Origin: Cryomorphaceae bacterium
GTDB lineage: Bacteria > Bacteroidota > Bacteroidia > Flavobacteriales > Schleiferiaceae
DNA: 16,403 nucleotides
Assembly: GCA_022565745.1 (NCBI GenBank)
Contig: JAIUMB010000037.1
Coordinates: 1 to 16,403 of the forward strand
Direction: 5' to 3'
Shown here: positions 7,661 to 15,732 of the stretch, piece after piece
Layout of the letters: each line of letters begins with the position of its first letter
How positions within the stretch are numbered: position 1 is the stretch's first letter
Position numbers and translations under genes: made by a program
Notes under the pieces: generated by a model
The model's database searches: none
Told to the model about the DNA's origin: nothing
What the model saw: only the letters and a program-made list of their open reading frames with translations

Positions 7661-10600
7661 ATGGCATCAGAAAAAACCTATTGGAAGGGTATCGGGGAAC
7701 TTGAAAACCCTGAGTTGGCTGAGCAATTAAAGTCCAACGAGTTTGCAGAAGAAATTCCTGTTGAAGATTTTCTCACCCAGCAAGAGTCCAATGCTTCAAA
7801 TACTTCCCGTCGTGACTTCTTAAAGTTTCTCGGGTTTTCAACAGCAGCAGCAACCTTAGCTGCTTGTGAGGCGCCTGTAGTAGAGTCCATACCTTATGTA
7901 GTGGCTCCAGACAAATTGGTACCTGGTATTGCAAGTTATTATGCATCTGTTTACGATGACGGTTATGACTTTGCTTCGTTGTTGGTAAAAACACGCGAAG
8001 GACGTCCCATTAAAGTAGACCCAAATAGGGATGCGGGATATAGAGGTGATGTCAACGCCCGTGTGCAAGCTTCGGTTCTCAATCTTTACGATGCAACCCG
8101 CTTACAGAATCCATTGAAGAAAGGTGAGGACACCGATTGGTCTACCCTTGATTCAGATGTCAAAAGTGCTTTGGATAAAGCCCAAGCAGCAGGCAAGAGA
8201 ATTGTAGTTTTGACGGGCTCGGTGAATAGTCCAGCTACAAAACGAGCGTTTGCCTCTTTTTCAGAAAAATATTCAAATGCGTCTCACGTCAGTGTAGATG
8301 CGTTTTCTTATAGCAATGCTTTAGATGCCAGTGAAAAAGTCTTTGGAAAACGTCAGTTTCCATTTTATGATTTTTCCAAAGCCAACAAGGTGGTATCAGT
8401 AGGTGCTGACTTTTTAGGTCAATGGATTGGTCAGGGTGTGGCTTCTGCTTACGCTGAAAGACGTAAGCCTGGAAAGGATATGTCGCGCCACGTGCAAATT
8501 GAAGCCAATATGTCACTAACGGGATCTAACGCAGATACCCGTTACCGTGTCAAGCCTTCTGAATATACGGCCATCTTAGCTGGTATTTATAATCGAGTGG
8601 CAAAAGCTGCGGGTGAATCAACCATCAATGCCGGTAAAACGTCTATTGAAAACCGGTTGGACGATATCGCTAAAGATTTGATGAATAGTCGTGGGAAGTC
8701 TTTAGTACTCTGCGGTACCAACGATGCCAATAACTGGATGTTGGTTTATGCCATTAATCAGTTGTTAGGCAACTTTGGTACGACCATTAGTACGTCGGTA
8801 TTTTCTAATCTGCGCCAAGGTAATGATGCTGACTTTGCTCAGTTGTTGAGTGATATGAAATCAGGAAAGGTAGGTGTGCTATTAATGGCGCAAACCAACC
8901 CGGTTTATAACCACGCACGTGGTGCTGAATTTGCCGATGCTCTTTCTAAGGTAGATTGCAGCATAGCTTGTGCAGAGAAGAAAGATGAAACGGCATCTAA
9001 TGCCTCTTACGTATGCGCCACTCCTCATGCGCTTGAAAGTTGGACAGATGCAGAGCCGTTTACTGGTCACTATGCCTTTGGACAGCCTACCATTCGTCCT
9101 TTGTTTGACACCCGTCAATGGCAACATTGTTTGCTTAAGTGGGCAGGTGTTGAATCTGATTATTACACCCATATCAAATCATATTGGGAAGGTAAAGGCG
9201 TTGAAGTAGACAAGATTTTACACGATGGCTTTTATACCAAGAAAGCAGACACAGCTCAAGACTTTACTCCTGATGCCTTAACCCATGTAGGTTCTGTAAA
9301 AGTTGCCAAAACAAATGAAAACTTGGAGTTGGCCTTGTACGAGAAGACAGGTATGGGTATCGGTAATCTTGCTAATAACCCTTGGCTACAAGAGTTCCCT
9401 GATCCCATTACACGTGTGAGTTGGGACAACTACTTGACCATCTCTGCGGCACAAGCCAATGAGTTGGGCTTAAAAAATAAAACCCGTTCTAATGGTGCAT
9501 TAGATGGGAATTACGTGACCATTACGGCGGGTGATGTACGCGTGGAAAATGTACCCGTGCTAATTCAGCCTGGACAAGCCTACAATACTGTAGGTTTGGC
9601 TGTAGGTTATGGAAGATCAGGTGTAGGTCGTGCGGCCGATAATGTTGGTGTCAATGCATTCCCATTGTTGCTAAACGGCGCACACTCGGTATCTGATATT
9701 AAACTTGAAAAGCAAGACGGCTGGCACGGATTTGCTTGCGTTCAGCTTCATCACACAATGATGGGACGTCGCATCGTTCAAGAAATTTCACTGGATACAT
9801 TTATCAATGAACCCGCCACAACCGAGAATCACAAAGGTTGGAACGAACGCACCATGTTCGAAACAGTGGGTCAAAAATTAACGGCAGACAAAGCCAATTT
9901 ATGGGCAGATTTCGATAAAGAAACTGGTCACTTTTGGAATATGTCAATCGACTTAAACATGTGTACGGGTTGTGGCGCTTGTGTCATTGCTTGTCATGCA
10001 GAAAACAATGTTCCAGTCGTAGGAAAAGAAGAAGTACGCAAGAGTCGCGATATGCATTGGTTGCGTATCGACCGCTACTACAGCAGTGACATGACCAAAG
10101 AGCGTGCAAAAGAGGAAGGCGTTGGCGCCATCAAAATGTACTTGGACATGGAAGTGCCTTCAGAAAGTCCAGAAGTGGTCTTCCAGCCTATTATGTGTCA
10201 GCACTGTAACCACGCACCTTGCGAAACTGTTTGTCCAGTAGCTGCAACCGTTCACTCTTCAGAAGGACTCAATCACATGGCGTACAACCGTTGTATCGGT
10301 ACACGTTACTGTGCCAATAACTGTCCTTATAAAGTACGTCGCTTCAACTGGTTCCGCTACAGTGATAATGCTGAGAAGTTTGGTGTAAATTATGCCATGA
10401 ACGATGACTTGGGCAAGATGGTTCTCAATCCTGATGTGGCTGTTCGCTCACGCGGGGTAATGGAGAAATGTAGTTTCTGTATCCAACGCATTCAGCTTGG
10501 TAAATTAGAAGCCAAGAAAGATGGCCGTAAGGTTAATGATGGTGAAGTTCAGACTGCATGTATGCAAGCTTGTGACACTGGAGCCATCCAGTTTGGAGAT

Positions 10601-10726
10601 GTCAACGACCCCAATAGTAAAGTAGCAGCGCTTAAAGAAGACAAGCGCATGTACCACTTGTTGGAAGATATCGGAACACAACCATCGGTATTCTATCAGA
10701 CCAAAGTAAGAAATAAAAACGCCTAA
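7661..10726 (+). CDS. actB: ACIII subunit ActB: Fe-S protein with molybdopterin-oxidoreductase-like domain and extended Tat leader
   Basis: This 1021-residue periplasmic subunit carries electrons from the quinol site towards the hemes. A 48-residue pre-leader precedes the twin-arginine motif SRRDFLK (Arg50-Arg51), the 'TAT-variant' type of leader; the hydrophobic stretch after it ends TLAAC with Cys69, a possible lipidation site. The middle (about 75-740) resembles molybdopterin oxidoreductases, which in ACIII lack the molybdenum cofactor. The C-terminal ferredoxin part holds four cysteine groups: C768/771/774/778, C846/849/854/858, C878/884/888 and C937/940/967/971. In the third group CIGTRYC has Thr881 where four-cysteine homologues have Cys, which predicts one [3Fe-4S] and three [4Fe-4S] clusters, as reported for ACIII. 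actC follows after 21 bp. Confidence 0.95.
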   Translation: MASEKTYWKGIGELENPELAEQLKSNEFAEEIPVEDFLTQQESNASNTSRRDFLKFLGFSTAAATLAACEAPVVESIPYVVAPDKLVPGIASYYASVYDDGYDFASLLVKTREGRPIKVDPNRDAGYRGDVNARVQASVLNLYDATRLQNPLKKGEDTDWSTLDSDVKSALDKAQAAGKRIVVLTGSVNSPATKRAFASFSEKYSNASHVSVDAFSYSNALDASEKVFGKRQFPFYDFSKANKVVSVGADFLGQWIGQGVASAYAERRKPGKDMSRHVQIEANMSLTGSNADTRYRVKPSEYTAILAGIYNRVAKAAGESTINAGKTSIENRLDDIAKDLMNSRGKSLVLCGTNDANNWMLVYAINQLLGNFGTTISTSVFSNLRQGNDADFAQLLSDMKSGKVGVLLMAQTNPVYNHARGAEFADALSKVDCSIACAEKKDETASNASYVCATPHALESWTDAEPFTGHYAFGQPTIRPLFDTRQWQHCLLKWAGVESDYYTHIKSYWEGKGVEVDKILHDGFYTKKADTAQDFTPDALTHVGSVKVAKTNENLELALYEKTGMGIGNLANNPWLQEFPDPITRVSWDNYLTISAAQANELGLKNKTRSNGALDGNYVTITAGDVRVENVPVLIQPGQAYNTVGLAVGYGRSGVGRAADNVGVNAFPLLLNGAHSVSDIKLEKQDGWHGFACVQLHHTMMGRRIVQEISLDTFINEPATTENHKGWNERTMFETVGQKLTADKANLWADFDKETGHFWNMSIDLNMCTGCGACVIACHAENNVPVVGKEEVRKSRDMHWLRIDRYYSSDMTKERAKEEGVGAIKMYLDMEVPSESPEVVFQPIMCQHCNHAPCETVCPVAATVHSSEGLNHMAYNRCIGTRYCANNCPYKVRRFNWFRYSDNAEKFGVNYAMNDDLGKMVLNPDVAVRSRGVMEKCSFCIQRIQLGKLEAKKDGRKVNDGEVQTACMQACDTGAIQFGDVNDPNSKVAALKEDKRMYHLLEDIGTQPSVFYQTKVRNKNA

Positions 10727-10747
10727 CCCCTTTAATCATAAGCTAAG

Positions 10748-12124
10748 ATGCATTACGAATCTCCCGTACGTGAACCACTTATCACCGGTGATAAGTCGTA
10801 CCACGACATTACAGTAGACGTAGCAAAGCCCATAGAAACCAACGCTCCGCGTTCATGGTGGATTGCTTTTTCCGTAGCCCTTATTGCATTCCTTTGGGGT
10901 ATAGGTTGTATCCTTTACACCATTGGTACTGGTATTGGAACCTGGGGATTGAACAAGACCGTTAACTGGGCTTGGGACATTACCAACTTCGTTTGGTGGG
11001 TTGGTATCGGTCATGCCGGTACATTGATTTCAGCTGTTCTTTTACTGTTCCGTCAAAAATGGCGTATGTCCATCAACCGCTCGGCTGAGGCAATGACCAT
11101 ATTTGCGGTTGTACAAGCTGCTCTTTTCCCGTTAATTCACATGGGGCGTCCTTGGTTGGCGTATTACGTTTTCCCTATTCCCAATCAATTCGGATCACTT
11201 TGGGTTAACTTCAATTCACCGCTACTTTGGGACGTGTTTGCGATTTCAACCTATTTCTCGGTTTCTTTAGTATTCTGGTATGTAGGTTTGATTCCTGATT
11301 TTGCCATGTTGCGTGATAGAGCCATAAACCCCATTCAAAAACACATTTACAAGATTTTATCTTTTGGTTGGGGAGGAAAGGCCAAGCACTGGCAGCGCTT
11401 TGAAGAAGTATCTTTGGTATTGGCCGGTTTGGCCACACCACTCGTACTTTCTGTACACACCATTGTATCTATGGACTTTGCGACATCGGTTATTCCTGGT
11501 TGGCATACCACCATTTTCCCACCATACTTTGTTGCAGGTGCGATTTTCTCAGGATTTGCCATGGTGCAAACCCTACTCATCATCATGCGTAAGATGTTTA
11601 AGATGGAAGACTACATCACCATTCAACACATCGAAATGATGAACATCATCATTATGGTTACCGGATCTATTGTGGGTATTGCCTATATCACCGAGTTGTT
11701 TATGGCTTGGTATTCCGGTGTAGAGTACGAGCAATACGCCTTCTTAAATCGTGCGACTGGTCCTTATTGGTGGGCATACTGGTCGATGATGACTTGTAAC
11801 GTATTCTCACCTCAGTTTATGTGGTTTAAAAAATTGCGAACCAGCATCATGTTTACCTTTATTATTTCCATCGTGGTTAACATTGGTATGTGGTTCGAAC
11901 GTTTTGTGATCATTGTAACCTCATTGCACAGAGACTACTTGCCATCTTCATGGACCATGTTTAGTCCGTCATTTGTAGATATTGGTATTTTCATTGGAAC
12001 CATTGGTTTCTTCTTTGTATTGTTCTTGTTGTATGCCCGCTCTTTCCCCGTAATTGCGCAAGCGGAACTCAAGACCATTTTGAAATCTTCCGGTGAAAAC
12101 TACAAAAAAATTCAAGAGAAATAA
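10748..12124 (+). CDS. actC: ACIII subunit ActC: NrfD/PsrC-like membrane quinol-oxidising subunit
   Basis: This 458-residue integral membrane protein of the NrfD/PsrC family has a soluble N-terminus of about 35 residues, multiple hydrophobic helices (about eight to ten by eye), and a hydrophilic C-terminus. In ACIII this subunit forms the quinol site next to ActB. The family pattern is visible in GHAGT (His89), IHMGRPW (His131 with Gly133-Arg134-Pro135) and WDVFAIS (Asp162). His131 and Asp162 are the residues I would match to the conserved quinol-site His/Asp pair; that mapping is inference without an alignment. The start is an ATG 21 bp after actB, and the stop is 2 bp before the next start, which suggests translational coupling. 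Confidence 0.95.
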   Translation: MHYESPVREPLITGDKSYHDITVDVAKPIETNAPRSWWIAFSVALIAFLWGIGCILYTIGTGIGTWGLNKTVNWAWDITNFVWWVGIGHAGTLISAVLLLFRQKWRMSINRSAEAMTIFAVVQAALFPLIHMGRPWLAYYVFPIPNQFGSLWVNFNSPLLWDVFAISTYFSVSLVFWYVGLIPDFAMLRDRAINPIQKHIYKILSFGWGGKAKHWQRFEEVSLVLAGLATPLVLSVHTIVSMDFATSVIPGWHTTIFPPYFVAGAIFSGFAMVQTLLIIMRKMFKMEDYITIQHIEMMNIIIMVTGSIVGIAYITELFMAWYSGVEYEQYAFLNRATGPYWWAYWSMMTCNVFSPQFMWFKKLRTSIMFTFIISIVVNIGMWFERFVIIVTSLHRDYLPSSWTMFSPSFVDIGIFIGTIGFFFVLFLLYARSFPVIAQAELKTILKSSGENYKKIQEK

Positions 12125-12126
12125 TC

Positions 12127-12696
12127 ATGGCAAACAAGAGTAAATCAGTTATTTCTGTTCTTTTCAACGATGATGATGTCATGTTGAAAAGCATTAAGCC
12201 CATTCGAGAGAAAGGGTACAACATTCGTGAAGCTTACACTCCATTTCCCGTTCACGGGCTCGACCACGAGCTTGGGTTGGCGAGAACACGTATGGCCATC
12301 ACTGCTTTCATATTTGGTGCCATAGGTCTAGCAGTAGCCATTGCATTAACCTATTACACAATGATTTCCGATTGGCCCCAAAACATAGGTGGTAAACCAT
12401 CTTTTAGTTGGGGAGAAAACATGCCGGCATTTGTTCCCATCATGTTTGAGATGACCGTTTTCTTTGCTGCCCACTTAATGGTATGGACATATTTTGTGAG
12501 AAATGGAATGTACCCAGGACGTAAAGCAATGAACCCTGATCCACGTACCACCGACGACATGTTCATGTTGGAAATTGAATTTGATGGTGGTGAGGATGAG
12601 CTTCGCCAATTGTTGAAAGATCAAGGTGCAGTAGAAATTAACTTGGTTGAAAAAGCTGAGGAAGAATCTCCAGAACTTGAAGAAGCACACGCATAA
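12127..12696 (+). CDS. actD: ACIII subunit ActD (DUF3341 family)
   Basis: This 189-residue membrane subunit has a soluble N-terminal domain (about 1-55) with YTPFPVHGLD at 39-48, typical of DUF3341/ActD, then two helices at about 57-78 and 103-124 around a short loop (SWGENMPAFVPIMFE). The cytosolic tail includes MNPDPRTTDDMF and an acidic end (EEESPELEEAHA). ActD binds no cofactor and is thought to be structural, beside ActC. Only two bases separate it from the actC stop. Its size is normal for the family, and nothing suggests truncation. Confidence 0.93.
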   Translation: MANKSKSVISVLFNDDDVMLKSIKPIREKGYNIREAYTPFPVHGLDHELGLARTRMAITAFIFGAIGLAVAIALTYYTMISDWPQNIGGKPSFSWGENMPAFVPIMFEMTVFFAAHLMVWTYFVRNGMYPGRKAMNPDPRTTDDMFMLEIEFDGGEDELRQLLKDQGAVEINLVEKAEEESPELEEAHA

Positions 12697-12720
12697 AGAC
12701 TCAGTAATAAAACAAAGATT

Positions 12721-13377
12721 ATGAATCGTTCAATAAACGTTATTTTTGTGATGATTGCGCTTTCCGCATTGGTTGTTTCCTCTGCGTGTAGTCGCGATAA
12801 AAGCAAGCCAGGTAGAGAATTTATGGCGGATACCGACATGTATCGCAATCCAAAAGTAAAAACCTATGAAGCGTCAAACCTCTTTTCTGATGGCACCTCT
12901 GCACGTCTTCCAGAAGAGGGAACGGTACCACGAGGCTATACGACTTACAATAAACCCAACACCAATGAGGCCTATTTTGCATCATTAGAAAAAAAGGGTT
13001 ATCCAGATATTGCTCCTAAGAAGAACGAAGCGAATTTAAAAGAAGGAGAACGACTTTATATTCGTTTTTGTAATAACTGTCATGGTGTAAAAGGCGATGG
13101 TAACGGCAACTTGGTTGAGCAAGGTAAGTTCGCCGGAGTACCGACTTACGACTCTCAGCGTTTGCCTGATATTACACCACAGAGTATTTTTCACGTCATA
13201 ACCCATGGTAAAGGTGTAATGGGGTCTCACGCCGCTCAAATTCAATCTGCCGACCGTTGGAGGATTGTTCAGTACGTTCTTTCACTTCGCGCCGAATTAG
13301 ATGGGGTAGAAGTAGAGGATGATCAAGTCGAAGACGAAGCAGTTTCTGAAGATGATTCAGAAGAAACTGAAGGTTAG
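12721..13377 (+). CDS. actE: ACIII subunit ActE: monoheme cytochrome c lipoprotein
   Basis: This 218-residue cytochrome has a lipoprotein signal ending VVSSAC, with Cys23 as the predicted lipidated residue. After a soluble stretch of about 85 residues comes the single heme site CNNCH (117-121), followed by GDGNGNL and a probable axial Met167 in KGVMGSHAAQI. The end is strongly acidic (EDDQVEDEAVSEDDSEETE, residues about 198-217), which could interact with a positively charged partner. In ACIII this subunit sits at the periplasmic face and is a candidate electron exit to the oxidase. It follows actD by 24 bp and precedes actF by 44 bp, the widest gap in the operon. Confidence 0.93.
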   Translation: MNRSINVIFVMIALSALVVSSACSRDKSKPGREFMADTDMYRNPKVKTYEASNLFSDGTSARLPEEGTVPRGYTTYNKPNTNEAYFASLEKKGYPDIAPKKNEANLKEGERLYIRFCNNCHGVKGDGNGNLVEQGKFAGVPTYDSQRLPDITPQSIFHVITHGKGVMGSHAAQIQSADRWRIVQYVLSLRAELDGVEVEDDQVEDEAVSEDDSEETEG

Positions 13378-13421
13378 TAAATAAGTTTCCAATAAATCCA
13401 TACCGATATAATTTGAATAAC

Positions 13422-14636
13422 ATGTTTCAATTTCCAGCCAAATTAAAAACGTTGTCCTACGTACTTATCGCAATAGGTGTAGTGGCAATGGTATACGGTT
13501 TCCTTTCAGGAGGAGGTCACGAGGCCGCAGATCACGGTCATGGTCACGACAACCGTCCATGGGCTTCACTGCTCATCAACAACTTTTTCTTTTTGGGCAT
13601 TTCCTTAGGCGCCTTGTTTTTCTTGGCTGTTCAGTATGCCGCAAACGTAGGTTGGTCTGCCGGTATTCTTCGATTACTTGAAGGCATTAGTGGTTTTTTA
13701 CCCTTTGCTGGTATCATTATGGTCGTTATTGTACTTTCAGCTATGTTCCATATGAACCATTTGTATCACTGGACTGCTGAAGGCATAATGGACCCCGAAA
13801 GTGATTATTTTGACAGCATAATCTATGGGAAGAAAGCATACCTCAATGAGCCTTTCTTTATCATCCGAACCTTGGTTTACATCTTGGGTTGGGTATGGGC
13901 TGCCGTGACTTTAAGAAAATTAAGTCTTCGTGGAGACCAATCTACAGATTTGGCTTGGTATAAAAAATCCATAACTGTATCCGCCATCTTCTTAGTGTTC
14001 TTTGCGGTAACGTCTTCAACCGCTGCTTGGGATTGGATCATGTCTATAGACACACACTGGTTTAGCACATTGTTTGGATGGTATGTGTTTGCAGGTATTT
14101 TTGTAAGTGCGTTAACAACAACTGCGTTAATAGCCATTTATCTCAAGAACAATGGCTACTTAGAATGGTTAAATAAAAGCCACATCCACGATTTGGGTAA
14201 GTTTATGTTTGCCTTCAGTATTTTTTGGACGTACCTATGGTTTAGCCAATTCATGCTGATATGGTACAGTAACATCCCAGAAGAGGTCACTTATTATATG
14301 CCTCGTTTTTCAGAATACAAAGGTTTGTTTATGACGATGTTGGTGATGAATTTCTTGTTCCCATTACTCATACTCATGAGTCGTGATTCAAAACGCAATT
14401 TCGGATTTTTAGCAACCATTGGTGTTGTCCTGATTATGGGACATTGGTTGAACGTGTACATTATGGTAACCCCTGGTACTGTTGGCCTTGACTACTCCAT
14501 TGGGTTTACTGAAATAGGTGTATTTTTGGGCTTCCTTGGAGGGTTTATTTTGGTTGTGTTTAATCGTTTGGCAAAAGCGCCACTTCGTATTACCAACCAC
14601 CCAATGAATAAGGAAAGTGAATATTTTCACATATAA
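13422..14636 (+). CDS. actF: ACIII subunit ActF: membrane subunit, ActC-like
   Basis: This 404-residue integral membrane protein is related to the NrfD-like ActC fold, with about ten hydrophobic segments. The open frame extends three codons upstream to a TTG at 13413, but the ATG at 13422 is the better start (MFQFPAKLK). Between the first and second helices is a His-rich loop (GGHEAADHGHGHDNRPW, residues 31-47). In the third hydrophobic region AMFHMNHLYHW places His110, His113 and His116 close together. ActF completes the ACIII membrane domain; it carries no prosthetic group, and its part in proton handling is not settled. coxB follows after 22 bp. Confidence 0.93.
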   Translation: MFQFPAKLKTLSYVLIAIGVVAMVYGFLSGGGHEAADHGHGHDNRPWASLLINNFFFLGISLGALFFLAVQYAANVGWSAGILRLLEGISGFLPFAGIIMVVIVLSAMFHMNHLYHWTAEGIMDPESDYFDSIIYGKKAYLNEPFFIIRTLVYILGWVWAAVTLRKLSLRGDQSTDLAWYKKSITVSAIFLVFFAVTSSTAAWDWIMSIDTHWFSTLFGWYVFAGIFVSALTTTALIAIYLKNNGYLEWLNKSHIHDLGKFMFAFSIFWTYLWFSQFMLIWYSNIPEEVTYYMPRFSEYKGLFMTMLVMNFLFPLLILMSRDSKRNFGFLATIGVVLIMGHWLNVYIMVTPGTVGLDYSIGFTEIGVFLGFLGGFILVVFNRLAKAPLRITNHPMNKESEYFHI

Positions 14637-14641
14637 TCAAT

Positions 14642-14656
14642 AAAAAGGAAAAGAAG
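14642..14656 (+). promoter_or_regulatory. purine-rich ribosome-binding region with AGGA before coxB
   Basis: AAAAAGGAAAAGAAG precedes the coxB ATG at 14659; its AGGA core ends nine bases before the ATG. It is the clearest Shine-Dalgarno-like sequence among the start sites in this window, most of which have only AT-rich leaders, and may help strong subunit II translation. Confidence 0.4.
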
Positions 14657-14658
14657 AT

Positions 14659-15702
14659 ATGACGACTCTTTTAACAGTCATTGTTGTTGTTCTCGCGGTC
14701 ATCGCCTTGGTGCAAATAGTGAGAATTTTTGAGATTGCCAATATTCTCAATAAAAAAGATGAAGCGCCCAAAGATGGTGTTGGTCAACCCTCTTATAAAG
14801 AAAACGATTTGTTTGGTAAAATCATGCTATTCTTAGGAGTCGCTTTGGTGGTATTTTCCATTTGGAGCGCCTTTAAATGGGGAGCATACATTTTGCCACA
14901 ATCTGCCAGTGAACACGGGGTAGAAACGGATAGACTACTTTGGATAACCATGGCCGTTATTGGCCTGGTTTACTTGATCACTCAACCGCTTTTGTTTTGG
15001 TTTGCCTATAAGTTTCGTGGAACGAAAGGCAAGAAGGCTACTTATATGGAACATAACAACAAGTTAGAGTTGCTATGGACCAGTGTACCTACTATTGTAT
15101 TGGCTATAATTATTACCTACGGTATCATTACATGGGGTAACATCATGAACCCTGAGTTTGATGAAGAACCTATTGTAGTAGAGCTTTACGCCAAACAATT
15201 TGGATGGACAGCGCGTTTAGCTGGTGAGGACAATGTTCTCGGAAATGCGAATGTGCGTTTTATTGGCGGAACCAACAGTTTGGGTATTGATGAGAATGAT
15301 TTTAATGGTTTTGATGACATTATAGTCGATGAATTACATTTACCGGTAGGGAAACCAGTTGTTTTTAAAATGCGTTCTCAAGATGTCATTCACTCTGCAT
15401 ATATCCCTCATTTCAGACTTCAGATGAACTGTGTACCCGGTGAAGTCACTCAGTTCGCTTTTACACCAAGGAAAACAACTGAGGAGATGCGACAAGACCC
15501 TAAGGTTACTCGTCAAATAGAGCATATCAACAATATTCGTGAGAAGATTGGAGAAGACTCATACGATTTTGATTATGTACTACTCTGTAATAAAATTTGC
15601 GGAGCGGCTCACTACAACATGCAATTGAAAATTGTGGTAGAGACGGAGGAAGAATATAAACAATGGCTGAAAGATCAAACCACATTTGCCGAAACCCTTT
15701 AA
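14659..15702 (+). CDS. coxB: cytochrome c oxidase subunit II (CuA subunit)
   Basis: This 347-residue subunit accepts electrons from the ACIII/cytochrome c side at a binuclear CuA centre. The CuA ligands are visible: His245 (VIHSAYIPH), then C310-N-K-I-C314-G-A-A-H318-Y-N-M321, the C-x3-C-x3-H-x2-M pattern. Lys312 replaces the Glu of the textbook CxExC motif. There are four hydrophobic segments (about 3-24, 52-75, 93-117 and 131-155), two more than in the usual subunit II. The 65 residues between His245 and Cys310 exceed the 35 in the bovine protein; the insert includes a charged helix-like stretch (TEEMRQDPKVTRQIEHINN). QFGWTARLAG is the aromatic electron-entry region. It lies 22 bp after actF and 30 bp before coxA. 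Confidence 0.95.
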   Translation: MTTLLTVIVVVLAVIALVQIVRIFEIANILNKKDEAPKDGVGQPSYKENDLFGKIMLFLGVALVVFSIWSAFKWGAYILPQSASEHGVETDRLLWITMAVIGLVYLITQPLLFWFAYKFRGTKGKKATYMEHNNKLELLWTSVPTIVLAIIITYGIITWGNIMNPEFDEEPIVVELYAKQFGWTARLAGEDNVLGNANVRFIGGTNSLGIDENDFNGFDDIIVDELHLPVGKPVVFKMRSQDVIHSAYIPHFRLQMNCVPGEVTQFAFTPRKTTEEMRQDPKVTRQIEHINNIREKIGEDSYDFDYVLLCNKICGAAHYNMQLKIVVETEEEYKQWLKDQTTFAETL

Positions 15703-15732
15703 TTGCTAACCGATAAATAATCGAATTGCCCT

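Noticed and set aside
7242..7667. 141-codon open frame on the minus strand opposite actA
   Set aside because: It lies antisense to the heme-binding half of ActA, has Val/Phe-rich low-complexity sequence produced by complementing conserved codons, and has no recognisable domain.
8882..9209. Overlapping open frames on both strands inside actB
   Set aside because: ActB is continuous through this region with family-typical sequence; the other frames are shadows without motifs.
7661..9950. ActB considered as an active molybdenum oxidoreductase
   Set aside because: The protein sits in a complete ACIII operon, carries its Fe-S cysteines at the C-terminus, and lacks an N-terminal Fe-S cysteine group of the kind seen in many active molybdopterin enzymes. 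The ACIII homologue is known to lack the cofactor.
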